Positions 1-8,143 of a stretch of 64,000 bases of DNA are shown here, one piece after another. Each line of letters begins with the position of its first letter. Position 1 is the stretch's first letter. Both the position numbers and the translations under genes were made by a program. The stretch comes from JBGLNJ01 sp034434835 (GTDB lineage Bacteria; Chloroflexota; Anaerolineae; Fen-1058). The notes under the pieces were generated by a model. The model was given only the letters and a program-made list of their open reading frames with translations, made no database searches and was not told where the DNA came from. The stretch covers positions 82,885 to 146,884 of the forward strand of contig DAOTXX010000071.1 of assembly GCA_034434835.1 (NCBI GenBank), given 5' to 3'.

Positions 1-2945
1 TAACCGATCACGCCCACCGCGCCTCGCGCCGCCAGCGAGCCTCGCCCGGTGCTGTAGATGATGGCGACGAATCCCCCGCCGGCGGCCATGAGCCACGCGG
101 CAATGTACGCCCACAGCTCCTCGTAGGTTGACCAGGCAAACAGCACATAGACGATGCCCAACAGAAGCTGGCTGGCAGCTTCCCACAACCGCATCGCGTC
201 GGTCCATTCGACCTCGAACAGCAATTCATTCAAAGGCTGGATGTAAACGCGGGCCAGCACGATCACCGCCAGCACGTGCGACGTGAGATACAGCGGGACA
301 AAAAAGCGATGCGTCAGATCGGGCAGTCTGCGTCGCTCGTGCCACAGGCCGATGGCAAAGTAAATGGCGACGAGCACGGCCAGCGCAAACGTGAGCGCGT
401 CAAAGCGCACGCGCAGTTTGTCGAGCAAGAGCATCGCGCCCCACGCCGTGACCGCTCCGCCCGGCGCCAGCTCCCACGACTGGCGATTGGTGAACGCATC
501 GGCCAGATACAGCAGACCGATGAGCACAAGACAGATCGCCGAGGTAAACCCATAGGGAGCCAGGCTGAACGCCGCAACGACCGAGGCCACGCTCACCAGC
601 CCGCCCACCAGATACCACGGCCAGCGATAGCCGCGCGCGATCCGGGCGAGCCGATAACTCTGCGCAACCATACCCCAGGCCAGCATGGCCAGCGACAGCG
701 CCAGATCAAAGCCAAGCGGCCCGCGATTGTCAAATAGAACGCCGACCCACACGGGCAGCACCAGCGCTGCCATCCAATGAAACACCGGGTCGGCCTGCTT
801 TCGATCGGGCGGAGCAAAGCCCGCCTGCCCGGCGCGCTCCAGCCGGGCGCCCCACACACAGAGCAACAACCAGTTGCCCAGCGCGTATGCCAGCCAACGC
901 CCGTCGTATGGAAAGAGCGAAGGAGCAAACGACAGCGCCGCGATGACGTAACCAGCAATGACCAGCGTCCCGGCCCAGCGATCGCGCCAGGGGTCAGCGG
1001 CGGCACGACCTACCCAGAAAGCAATCACCACGTGCGCGATAGCCAGCGACGCCCACCCGATTGAAAATTGGGCAAACGCCAAGTTCAGTTGGCTCATCGC
1101 AAACGTGATCGAAGTGAGCGAGAACAATGACGATCCATAGAGAATTCGCGGCCGCTTCCAGAGGATTGCCGCAAGGATCACCGCGCCACACAGGACCGCA
1201 TGGCTGCTGGCCGCCGCGGTGCCGCTCCGCAGGTCCGTCAGCGACCACAGCGCGGCGACGAGCATCAGTGCCATACCCCACCCGGTTGCCGTGCGTCCGT
1301 GGCCGTAAAGCACCGGATCGTCCCGGCGCGCCAGCAGCCGATGGCCGGCGACAAAATACAGCGGCACCAGCAGCGCCAGTCCCAAAGCGTGCCATGCCGC
1401 GTTGATCCGCGCCTGGTCAAAGATCGCGGCCTGCGCCATATACATTGCGACCGGCAGCGAGATCGCCGCGAGCAACCCCAGGCTTCGACTACGATAGTGA
1501 ATCGCACCCCACCCAAAGATGAACCCGCCCAACCACCAGTTGATCGTCATCGCGTCATGCAGCGTGTCAAAGGTCGAGCGTTCGATGTAGCGCCAGCCAA
1601 AGCTCAACAGCATCACCGCGCCCACCGTGATCAGCGCCAGGTTGCGGAACGGCTCGGCCAGCACAAGAAACCCGTTTTCTCTCAGAAAACGGGTTTCTTG
1701 TTTCTCCCGCTTGAGTGCGGTCGCGATCAACACCAGTCCGACGGCAAGCACCGAAAGCACCGCCGTGCGCCAATCGTATGACAAACCATAGGACTGATGT
1801 CCGATCGCGATCAACGCCAGGACGGCGCTCCCCGCCGCCGCGCCGACCAGGTAGCCGAATATGGCCGCCTGCGTACGGAGCGCGATCCAGATGTAAGCGA
1901 CCAGGCAGACGAGCGAGGTCAGCAGCCAGAACGACGGGCCATACTCGGCCGGGATATGAAAGTTGACGTAGAGGGTATAAAAGTCAATGGGGATGAGCAG
2001 CGCAGCGATCGCCGTCAACGCGATGCCGGAGCGAACCATGCGCGTCTTGTTGCGAACGATCCAGCCCAAGCCCAAAAAGATGAGCGTAAAGGCTGTGGGG
2101 ATAGCCACCCGCACAGGCGCGGAGAAATCTCGCCAACCCCAGACGACGAACGAGATCGCCGCCGCGAAAAGCAAAAAGATGCCCATAAAGAGCATCGCCT
2201 GGAGCGTGCGCTCAGAAAGCAGTGTGCGCCAGAGCCGGTCACGGAACGGCAGCCCGGGCGCAGACGGAGGAGGCGCGATGGGAGCAACAGGAGCCCAAAC
2301 ACTTGGTGGGGCGGCCTCGACATGGGCCGGTTCAGGGACAGGCACGGGAGCGGGAGCCGGGACAGCCAGCAAGCCAAGTCTGGCTTCGAGCTTGTTTTTT
2401 TCTGTCCAAAGCGCGGCACTGGCCTGTTCTTGCGCCGCACGCGAAAAGCCACCGCGCTGGCTCAGATCGTCAATCGCTTGCAGAAGGAAATTGACCAACG
2501 CCAGCCGGTCGGCATCAGTTTGAGGATACGCCGGGCGGACGTGGCCTTGCAGCCGTTCGGTCAATTCGTCCACTTGCTCGCTGACCTCGTCCACCATCGT
2601 CTGCGCCACGTCAGGATGGACAAGCTCAAGCGCGCGCCACACACCGATCCTTTGCAGCAACGCCTGGCGGTGAAAGAGATCAGGCCAGGCCTGGCGAGCC
2701 TGCTCTGGGGTGAATGGCGGCAGACGCAAGCCCAGTTGGACTTGGAGTTCGTGTTGACGCTGTGTAAATATCTTGCTGAGGAGTCGCTGGCTCTCCGCGC
2801 CCAGCGATGCCAGGTGGGCGATCTGGTCCAGCAGCCAGTTGACGTGGAGCAGTTCTTCGACCAGGGCCGGGTCGCCCTGAAACTCGCAGTGGGGACACGG
2901 CTCGGCCAGGCTAGAAATAGGTTGGTCACAGCTTACACAGCGCAC
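1..2945 (-). CDS. Zinc-ribbon polytopic membrane protein, 3' end beyond the window
   Basis: The minus strand is open without a stop from about 2945 to base 1, so the gene is cut by the left edge (about 980 codons seen). The N-terminus carries a zinc ribbon: a CVSC pair followed 13 residues later by CPHC. A soluble helical region of about 160 residues follows, then a Pro/Ala/Val-rich linker (near 2270-2390), then many hydrophobic segments reaching the edge. This architecture resembles the SCO7613-type / DUF2157-like membrane proteins of Actinobacteria and Chloroflexota, whose function is unknown. I chose GTG at 2945 because a GAGG lies 5 nt upstream and the zinc ribbon begins at once; a TTG 24 nt upstream is an alternative. 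The reading frame closes at a TGA just upstream of that. Family assignment is by architecture only. Confidence 0.75.
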   Translation of the reverse strand, partial: MRCVSCDQPISSLAEPCPHCEFQGDPALVEELLHVNWLLDQIAHLASLGAESQRLLSKIFTQRQHELQVQLGLRLPPFTPEQARQAWPDLFHRQALLQRIGVWRALELVHPDVAQTMVDEVSEQVDELTERLQGHVRPAYPQTDADRLALVNFLLQAIDDLSQRGGFSRAAQEQASAALWTEKNKLEARLGLLAVPAPAPVPVPEPAHVEAAPPSVWAPVAPIAPPPSAPGLPFRDRLWRTLLSERTLQAMLFMGIFLLFAAAISFVVWGWRDFSAPVRVAIPTAFTLIFLGLGWIVRNKTRMVRSGIALTAIAALLIPIDFYTLYVNFHIPAEYGPSFWLLTSLVCLVAYIWIALRTQAAIFGYLVGAAAGSAVLALIAIGHQSYGLSYDWRTAVLSVLAVGLVLIATALKREKQETRFLRENGFLVLAEPFRNLALITVGAVMLLSFGWRYIERSTFDTLHDAMTINWWLGGFIFGWGAIHYRSRSLGLLAAISLPVAMYMAQAAIFDQARINAAWHALGLALLVPLYFVAGHRLLARRDDPVLYGHGRTATGWGMALMLVAALWSLTDLRSGTAAASSHAVLCGAVILAAILWKRPRILYGSSLFSLTSITFAMSQLNLAFAQFSIGWASLAIAHVVIAFWVGRAAADPWRDRWAGTLVIAGYVIAALSFAPSLFPYDGRWLAYALGNWLLLCVWGARLERAGQAGFAPPDRKQADPVFHWMAALVLPVWVGVLFDNRGPLGFDLALSLAMLAWGMVAQSYRLARIARGYRWPWYLVGGLVSVASVVAAFSLAPYGFTSAICLVLIGLLYLADAFTNRQSWELAPGGAVTAWGAMLLLDKLRVRFDALTFALAVLVAIYFAIGLWHERRRLPDLTHRFFVPLYLTSHVLAVIVLARVYIQPLNELLFEVEWTDAMRLWEAASQLLLGIVYVLFAWSTYEELWAYIAAWLMAAGGGFVAIIYSTGRGSLAARGAVGVIG

Positions 2946-3502
2946 GTTGCCCTCGCACCGCAAAGCCCTCTGAGCGATGAAGTCAATGATCTGAACCGCA
3001 ATACCGAAAGGTCAAATGATACAGGGATTCTACCGCAGAGAGCCTCTCTGCATCCATGCCTTGAGGACGATGGCTACGACACCCAAGTGCTTGACGCACC
3101 ATGTGCCTGCATAGATCATAAAGCCTGGGATTGGCCGGTTTCTTGCTGAACTTTACGCTTGCGTCTGAGCAGCCCAATCTCAGCCAACCACAGCCCGCAC
3201 TTGAAGCGGATGCGAGCCTCCTGGCCTCGGAGGATAGAACATTGGTCACGATAACCGGGCGAGTCGAGTCACGGCGCCAACCAATAGGACAAGAGTCCTG
3301 ATGACTTGAGGCCAGGAGATTGATACAATACAATCGAGTCAACACTTTTATTGTACTCTCATCATCGCCAGGCTGCAAACGGTTTCGGTGTCCATCCAAC
3401 AGATTAGCTTTTCACCCTGATGTTATACTCAGCGCGCCTCCAAGGCGGCCTGACCCAAGCAGCCCAGTTTTCATTTTCCAGTGATTCGGACAGAGTCATT
3501 CG
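2946..3502. other. Intergenic region between divergent genes
   Basis: This 557-bp gap separates the minus-strand membrane protein from the plus-strand regulator. It holds a TATACT hexamer at 3424-3429 that could be the -10 box for the regulator at 3503, with no convincing -35. AT-rich sequence with TTGACT near 3337-3342 (minus strand) may belong to the membrane-protein promoter. A minus-strand reading frame of 138 codons here has no recognisable protein features. Confidence 0.4.
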
Positions 3503-4300
3503 ATGACCCGCATCTTGAGCTTGGACGACGAGCCAGGCCTCCTCGACCTGATGGGGCTGATCCTCGAACGCGCAGGCTGTGAACATCTCCGGGCGACCAG
3601 CGTCTACGCAGCCTGGGCCATCCTGCATAGCGAGCCAATTGACCTGTTCACCCAGGACCTGATGCATCCCGACGTGGACGGCTGGGAGTTTTTGCGTCTG
3701 ATGAAGGCCGACCCGGCGCTGGCTCAAGTGCCCGTCATTCTGATCACATCCTTCCGGATGAGCGACGACGACCCGCATTGGCGGGCCTGCGGCGCTGACG
3801 CTTATCTCACCAAACCGTTCGGCCCCAAAGACCTTTTGGCGAGCATCGAAAAGGTTTTGATCCGGCGCGGCCTACCATTGCCCAAGAACAACCTGTCGCG
3901 CAGCCCTCTTGCGAGCCATCGGTCAAACAGCCAAGATCAGACGATAGAAAGCCACCTCCAAGCGTTAAAGGACAGCGATTGGAAGAAACGTTGGAAAGCC
4001 GCGCTGGCCTTGGGACAAAGTGGAGAGGCTCTGGCCGTCGAGCCGCTGCTGGCCGCGCTGCGCGATGCTCACCCTATCGTCCGTATGATGGCGGCTTGGG
4101 CATTAGGCGAGCTGGGCGACCGACGAGCGGTCGAGCCGCTCAAGCAGGCGCAATCCGATCCCGACGACTGGGTGCGTCGTGCGGCGACCACTTCCGTCCA
4201 CAAGATCTGGATTCCGGCCAGGCGTCCCTCGCTCTGGTCACGCTTCCTCCGCTGGTGTACCTCCTCATTCAGTCGCCAGCCTCAACACAAGCCAATCTGA
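3503..4300 (+). CDS. Response regulator with C-terminal HEAT repeats
   Basis: 265 residues. Residues 1-120 form a CheY-like receiver with all phosphorylation residues: D8-D9-E10 acidic pocket, D52 phospho-acceptor, T82/S83 and K104 in a TKPFGP motif. After a polar linker, residues about 155-232 hold two HEAT / PBS-lyase-like helical repeats ('AVEPLLAALRDAHPIVRMMAAWALGELGD' type). There is no DNA-binding domain, so the output is probably protein-protein contact through the HEAT part. The start has no strong Shine-Dalgarno sequence. The next gene encodes a longer protein of the same design 19 nt downstream, so the two are probably co-transcribed paralogues. The cognate kinase is not evident nearby; the closest is at 18.8 kb. 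Receiver assignment is secure; the target is unknown. Confidence 0.85.
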   Translation: MTRILSLDDEPGLLDLMGLILERAGCEHLRATSVYAAWAILHSEPIDLFTQDLMHPDVDGWEFLRLMKADPALAQVPVILITSFRMSDDDPHWRACGADAYLTKPFGPKDLLASIEKVLIRRGLPLPKNNLSRSPLASHRSNSQDQTIESHLQALKDSDWKKRWKAALALGQSGEALAVEPLLAALRDAHPIVRMMAAWALGELGDRRAVEPLKQAQSDPDDWVRRAATTSVHKIWIPARRPSLWSRFLRWCTSSFSRQPQHKPI

Positions 4301-4319
4301 TGCCGCCAGCACAACTTTA

Positions 4320-5360
4320 ATGATACACATCCTCAGTCTCGACGATGAGCCAGAGATGCTTGATCTCATCAAGCTGATCCTGGCGCGAAAAAGCTATCAC
4401 ACACTGACAACCCATCGCAGCGATGAGGCCTGGGTGATCCTGCACACGCAGTCCATTGACATGGTCACTCAAGACTTTATGCGGCCCGGCCTGGACGGCT
4501 GGATGTTTCTCTGGATGCTCAAATGCGATCCTGGACTGCGCCACCTTCCGGTGCTGGGTATCTCTGCCGGGCCACACGACCTGCGCGCCGACCAATGTCG
4601 AAGCATCGGGCTGGATTTCCGGTCCGACCTGGCCGGCTACCTGGAAAAACCATTTGGACCGCAAGAGCTGCACTATCTCATCGAGGCAGCATTGGAAAAG
4701 CGCAATCCTCAATGGACAGCAGACACCCGAAGAATGCGCTGGCTTGGCCTGCATCAACAGCCGCTCCCAGTGTGCATCGCCGCGCTGCAAGCTCCGGAAC
4801 GCGCTCTGCGCTACGAGGCTGCTTCGACCTTGGGATGGAAACGGGATCATCAGATCGTCGAACCGCTGATTCGTGCACTCCAAGATCAAGATCGGTTTGT
4901 GCGCGCCGCAGCCGCCAATTCACTCGGCATGGCAAACGACCGACGAGCCGTCCAGCCGCTCATTCGGCGATTGCAGGACCAAGCTAGCGAGGTGCGCCAA
5001 GCGGCTGCGTTGGCCCTCGGCAAGCTGGGTGACCCACAGGCCATTGAACCGTTGCGCGGGGTCTTGGCTCAAGACTGGGAAAAGCGCCATGTGGCGGCCA
5101 CAGCTCTGTCGCAAATCAAGGATGAGCGCGCCCTCCATGTACTGACCCAGGCATTGCAAGATGAGGATGCCAATATCGCCTGGTCAGCCGCTTATGCGCT
5201 CGGCTGGCGAGCCAATATGGGATCGCTTCCCGTGCTGCAGCGGATCGCCCTTGAGGAGGCCCGGTCCACCCGGCACGACGGCGCGCTGTCCGAATCAGCG
5301 CACCAAGTGATCGAACGGATCGCCAAGATACACCGGGGACGCAAGCCACCGGCGGCCTAG
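4320..5360 (+). CDS. Response regulator with extended HEAT-repeat array
   Basis: 346 residues, starting at an ATG that follows the previous gene by 19 nt. I prefer this start to an upstream in-frame one because it matches the N-terminus of the neighbouring paralogue (ILSLDDEP). The receiver has D8-D9-E10, D52, a serine in the GIS segment and a lysine in EKPFGP. Residues about 155-330 make roughly six HEAT / PBS-lyase repeats with the recurring pattern 'A..LG...D..AV.PLI.AL.D....VR.AA', ending in a basic tail. No DNA-binding or catalytic output domain is visible. HEAT arrays are protein scaffolds, so phosphorylation probably controls a partner interaction. The gene arose with its neighbour by duplication; the HEAT part has expanded from about two to about six repeats. 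Confidence 0.85.
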   Translation: MIHILSLDDEPEMLDLIKLILARKSYHTLTTHRSDEAWVILHTQSIDMVTQDFMRPGLDGWMFLWMLKCDPGLRHLPVLGISAGPHDLRADQCRSIGLDFRSDLAGYLEKPFGPQELHYLIEAALEKRNPQWTADTRRMRWLGLHQQPLPVCIAALQAPERALRYEAASTLGWKRDHQIVEPLIRALQDQDRFVRAAAANSLGMANDRRAVQPLIRRLQDQASEVRQAAALALGKLGDPQAIEPLRGVLAQDWEKRHVAATALSQIKDERALHVLTQALQDEDANIAWSAAYALGWRANMGSLPVLQRIALEEARSTRHDGALSESAHQVIERIAKIHRGRKPPAA

Positions 5361-5408
5361 ACAATATCAAAACTTGGATCCCGCTACTGTGCGGACCTTG
5401 TTTTGTAG

Positions 5409-5414
5409 TATAAT
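5409..5414 (+). promoter_or_regulatory. Probable -10 box of the methyltransferase gene
   Basis: A perfect TATAAT 36 nt before the chosen ATG (5450). It predicts a transcription start near 5421 and a short leader carrying GGGGA about 9 nt before the ATG. No good -35 match is seen at the usual spacing. Confidence 0.5.
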
Positions 5415-5449
5415 CGAACTTGGATGAAACCAAGCATGGGGAAATATCC

Positions 5450-6202
5450 ATGAACACAGGTGGCAACGACGGCCAAGATCGTCGTTACATTCAGGGCCAT
5501 CTCATGTTAGAAACTGACCAAACTCGCAAACGTGAGAGGAGGCGAGTCCAAGGCGGCATTACCACATCGGATGTCGTTCAGTCGGCTTATGTGGGTGGCA
5601 ATGCTGAAGTCTTTCCCAAGATCCTAGCCCTACACGTTCCCAAAGGTTCTGTCGTCGCTGATGTGACTTTTGGAAAAGGGATATTTTGGAAGAACGTTCC
5701 CGAAGGCCAGTACATCCTAAAGGCTACCGACATTAGCATGGGGATTGACTGTCGTCAACTGCCCTACGCCGACAGTTCGATAGACTGTGTGGTTTTGGAC
5801 CCGCCTTACATGGAGGGATTATTTCGGCGCGACGCTGACCACCTTGCTGGCACGGGAACATACCATGCGTTTCGAGATACTTATTCCAATGGTGATAGCA
5901 CTGATGAGGGGCCGAAATGGCACGAGGCTGTCTTGGATTTGTATTCCAAGGCGGGCAGAGAAGCCTACCGTGTTCTTCGCAAGAACGGGATACTGATTGC
6001 CAAATGCCAGGATGAAGTAAGTGCGGGGAAGCAACATCTGACCCATGTCGAGATTGTGAACGAATACGAATCCATAGGCTTTTATACCAAAGATTTGTTT
6101 GTTGTAGTTCGTACGAACAACGCAAGCGTTAGTCGCTTGAAAAAGCAAGTGCACGCTCGCAAGAACCACTCTTATTTCTTGGTCTTTGTGAAAGTCCGGT
6201 GA
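5450..6202 (+). CDS. Site-specific DNA methyltransferase of a Type II R-M system
   Basis: 250 residues from the ATG at 5450, chosen for the upstream GGGGA and the -10 box; a TTG at 5420 is in frame but lies at the predicted transcript start. It has the two core MTase motifs: the SAM-binding loop D71-VTFGKG (motif I) and the catalytic DPPY at 117-120 (motif IV). DPPY indicates an amino-methyltransferase (N6-adenine or N4-cytosine). The order motif I then IV, with a short N-terminus, fits a beta-class-like or circularly simple type. The gene is convergent with the nuclease gene and overlaps its 3' end by 31 nt. Together with the C gene this is a complete Type II system. The recognition sequence cannot be read from the sequence. 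Confidence 0.85.
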   Translation: MNTGGNDGQDRRYIQGHLMLETDQTRKRERRRVQGGITTSDVVQSAYVGGNAEVFPKILALHVPKGSVVADVTFGKGIFWKNVPEGQYILKATDISMGIDCRQLPYADSSIDCVVLDPPYMEGLFRRDADHLAGTGTYHAFRDTYSNGDSTDEGPKWHEAVLDLYSKAGREAYRVLRKNGILIAKCQDEVSAGKQHLTHVEIVNEYESIGFYTKDLFVVVRTNNASVSRLKKQVHARKNHSYFLVFVKVR

Positions 6203-6816
6203 CGGCTGGTTCTCTCATCCACCAATCTATCGAGGAGGATAAAAGGATCGGTGGTGAAAGGAGAGTGCACAGGCCAAGTCACTTTCACGCTTGTTGCAAG
6301 GAGGTACTTGCGTTGCCTAAGAGTGTACCCGCCATAGGTCGAGCGGGGCAAATCGCGGTTGAGCGCAAAAGCAAAATCCCATTGCCCACGAAAGGCAAAT
6401 AGATTCACTGCTACGATGTCAAATTCGCCGACTAACAAACATGTGGTTTTAACCCGTTCACCGTTGGGGAGGGTGATGATTCGGCTGTCACTGGCATCGC
6501 ATTGAAAGTTTCCAGTGTACGTTTCACCTTCCCGCTTGATCGAGAGTGTTTGCAGGGATTTGACCTCAAAGGTGAAATCGTGCCCCTTGTAGGCAACAAC
6601 CAGGTCATTCTTCAGTCGCCTGTCATGGTCATCTGATTTACGAACGTTGGACGTTCGCTCGTCAGAAAACCAAATCTTGCGCAACTGAAACTCACCAACA
6701 TATCCAATCATGAACCCCCGCAGACTGGGGTTGTTATCAACAATCTGTGTCAGCTCCTCGGCTGTGAGTCCCCAACGGTCCAAAATAGTATCTGCCATGC
6801 GTGCTTTCTCAGACAT
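6172..6816 (-). CDS. Type II restriction endonuclease, PD-(D/E)xK fold
   Basis: 214 residues. The start is taken as the ATG at 6816, which lies inside the stop region of the C gene (8-nt overlap, ATGTCTGA), so translation is probably coupled; an upstream in-frame start would lie deep in the C gene. A PD-(D/E)xK active site is visible as N70-D71 ... E84-V-K86 ('FEVKSL'), with a preceding helix glutamate in GEFQL (E42). Residues 45-70 are rich in charged residues, as in many small Type II nucleases. I do not recognise a named prototype. The nuclease role rests on the active-site motif plus its position between a C-protein gene and a DNA methyltransferase. Confidence 0.8.
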   Translation of the reverse strand: MSEKARMADTILDRWGLTAEELTQIVDNNPSLRGFMIGYVGEFQLRKIWFSDERTSNVRKSDDHDRRLKNDLVVAYKGHDFTFEVKSLQTLSIKREGETYTGNFQCDASDSRIITLPNGERVKTTCLLVGEFDIVAVNLFAFRGQWDFAFALNRDLPRSTYGGYTLRQRKYLLATSVKVTWPVHSPFTTDPFILLDRLVDERTSRHRTFTKTKK

Positions 6817-7030
6817 CCTTGAACAGGTCAGCAATCGAGACACCCAGCGCTTCAGCCAGAGCTTCAATGTTTCGAAGCGCCACGTTCCGGAAACCCCTTT
6901 CGATACCACTGATGTACGTCCGATCCAGCCCGCACAATTCAGCCAGAGCTTCCTGAGATAATCGTCGTTCCTTGCGAAGCGTCCTTATCCGTTTCCCAAA
7001 TTTTTCAGTGATTGACATTTGTCTTGGCAT
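6809..7030 (-). CDS. C protein: HTH controller of the R-M system
   Basis: 73 residues, nearly all one XRE/Cro-type helix-turn-helix domain (HTH at about residues 24-45, SQEALAELCGLDRTYISGIERG region). The size and the downstream nuclease gene are typical of C proteins, which bind C-boxes to activate their own transcription and that of the nuclease after the methyltransferase has protected the host, then repress at high level. The ATG at 7030 falls about 7 nt after a perfect -10 box, so the mRNA is predicted to be leaderless; a second ATG lies 12 nt downstream. The stop overlaps the nuclease start. Confidence 0.9.
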   Translation of the reverse strand: MPRQMSITEKFGKRIRTLRKERRLSQEALAELCGLDRTYISGIERGFRNVALRNIEALAEALGVSIADLFKDV

Positions 7031-7036
7031 ATTGCC

Positions 7037-7078
7037 ATTATAGTTATCGGTAGCCTATAAGTCTACGGACTATAAGTC
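7037..7078 (-). promoter_or_regulatory. C-box operators and promoter of the C-R operon
   Basis: On the minus strand two half-palindromic boxes, GACTTATAGTC (7078-7068) and GACTTATAGGC (7063-7053), are separated by 4 bp, exactly the two-operator layout of known C-protein promoters. A TAGACT -35-like hexamer (7065-7060) lies between and within them and a perfect TATAAT -10 follows (7042-7037) at 17-bp spacing. Occupancy of the upstream box should activate, and of the downstream box repress. Confidence 0.85.
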
Positions 7079-7202
7079 ACAAACTGAGGCCAGCTCCAGG
7101 CTTTAGCACCATGGAGGCATTTTTGCGCCCTTCAACCTGACACCTGTAACGACTGGTAAAGGACATCTGTCACTGACCCGGCACAAGTGAAAACTGATAT
7201 GA

Positions 7203-7219
7203 TTGAAAATAATTCGCAA
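7203..7219. promoter_or_regulatory. Fur-family operator-like dyad
   Basis: A 17-bp imperfect palindrome TTGAAAATAATTCGCAA lies just upstream of the Fur-family gene. Its centre AAT-N-ATT matches the core of Fur, PerR and Zur boxes, and 12 of 17 positions are symmetric. The position (15-31 nt before the ATG) suggests autorepression. Confidence 0.5.
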
Positions 7220-7233
7220 CAAGTGAGGCTGGC

Positions 7234-7674
7234 ATGTCACGAGCGCAGACGAAAGATTTCAAAGGTTCGCTCCACGCGCAGGGGATGCGGTTGACCGGGC
7301 AACGCAAACTGATCTTGCAAGTGCTCGAAGAAGCTGGCGGACACCTGGACGCCGAGACCGTCTTTGAACGCGCGCACCGACGCGACGAGCGAGTGAGCCT
7401 GGCGACGGTGTATCGGACGCTGCAACTGCTCAAAAAGATGGGGCTGGTGGATCAGCACTTTACCAGCCGCGAGCACAATCGCGAGGTGTACGAGCCGGTT
7501 GGCGCGGAGGAACACTATCACTTTTCATGTCTCAAATGCGGCAAGGTGGTCGAGTTCCAGTCGGCGCTGATTGATCGCGCCCGCAAACAGCTCGCGCAGG
7601 ACCTCGGCATCAACATTCTGCACGGCTGCGCCTGCTTCGAAGGCTATTGCGCCACCTGTAAATCCTCAGGTTAG
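7234..7674 (+). CDS. Fur-family transcriptional regulator
   Basis: 146 residues with the Fur fold. The winged HTH is at about 10-90 (MRLTGQRKLILQVLEE; VSLATVYRTLQLLKKMGLV is the recognition helix), followed by a dimerisation and metal-binding domain with HYHFSCLKCGKVVEF. Two CxxC pairs (CLKC and CATC, with an extra CxC before the second) should bind structural zinc. The HYHF and C-terminal ligands fit Fur, Zur or PerR; the sequence alone does not settle which metal is sensed. The GTGAGG ribosome site 6 nt upstream supports the ATG at 7234. The upstream dyad at 7203-7219 suggests autoregulation. It sits between the R-M system and the hydrogenase operon and may or may not regulate the latter. 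Confidence 0.9.
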   Translation: MSRAQTKDFKGSLHAQGMRLTGQRKLILQVLEEAGGHLDAETVFERAHRRDERVSLATVYRTLQLLKKMGLVDQHFTSREHNREVYEPVGAEEHYHFSCLKCGKVVEFQSALIDRARKQLAQDLGINILHGCACFEGYCATCKSSG

Positions 7675-8143
7675 TTTGTTGATCGCGTTGCGGTCCCGTT
7701 CTGCGGAGGTTGAGCCGAGACGAAAATGCTGCACGAAAAATTACTATGCCTGCATAGCCCAATGGGACTATGGACCTGACACACTGATCTCCCTGTAAGC
7801 CTTTTTCATCAGCCGAATTGGCAAGTATGGTCATGCTGAGCACCGAAGGCACGAAGCCTCTCTGCCTTGCATGACCGAGATTCTGAGCCGCGGCGCGGCT
7901 CAGAATGACCGGCGAATACTTGCCAATTCGTGCAATCTGTGGAAATCCGTGTGACAGGTCTTGGTTGCCGTGACAGTTGGCATAACGGGAAAGTGACATA
8001 CGGCTCTTGATTATTGAGCGGGCCTATGCCAAACTAAGTTGTCCGACTGCGCCGCGTTGCGCGTTGGTTGTGCCGCGCCAGAGCGGCGCGCTGATCAAGC
8101 CTCAAGATCCCAAAGCTTCCGCTCCACGATGCAGGAGGAATCA
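7675..8143. other. Intergenic region upstream of the hydrogenase operon
   Basis: This 469-bp gap contains a fold-back element (7814-7930, listed separately) and, downstream of it, three direct copies of GTGACA (7951-7956, 7970-7975, 7993-7998). These could be activator half-sites for the hydrogenase operon. No clear sigma-70-type promoter was found. A good ribosome site (AGGAGG) precedes the hydB ATG at 8144. Confidence 0.4.
7814..7930. repeat. Fold-back (MITE-like) element with nested inverted repeats
   Basis: A 117-bp segment is bounded by perfect 15-bp inverted repeats (CGAATTGGCAAGTAT at 7814-7828 and its complement at 7916-7930). Inside are two further palindromes: GGTCATGC/GCATGACC (7829-7836, 7869-7876), and a perfect ATTCTGAGCCGC hairpin around 7880-7906. 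It has no coding capacity. It could be a non-autonomous mobile element or a structured RNA. Confidence 0.55.

Noticed and set aside
1797..3149. A 450-codon plus-strand frame at the left end
   Set aside because: It is antisense to the zinc-ribbon membrane protein, whose frame shows zinc ligands and membrane helices. The plus-strand translation is low-complexity and basic.
2983..3399. A 138-codon minus-strand frame in the left intergenic region
   Set aside because: No family, no ribosome site and mixed composition. It overlaps the likely regulatory region of two divergent genes.
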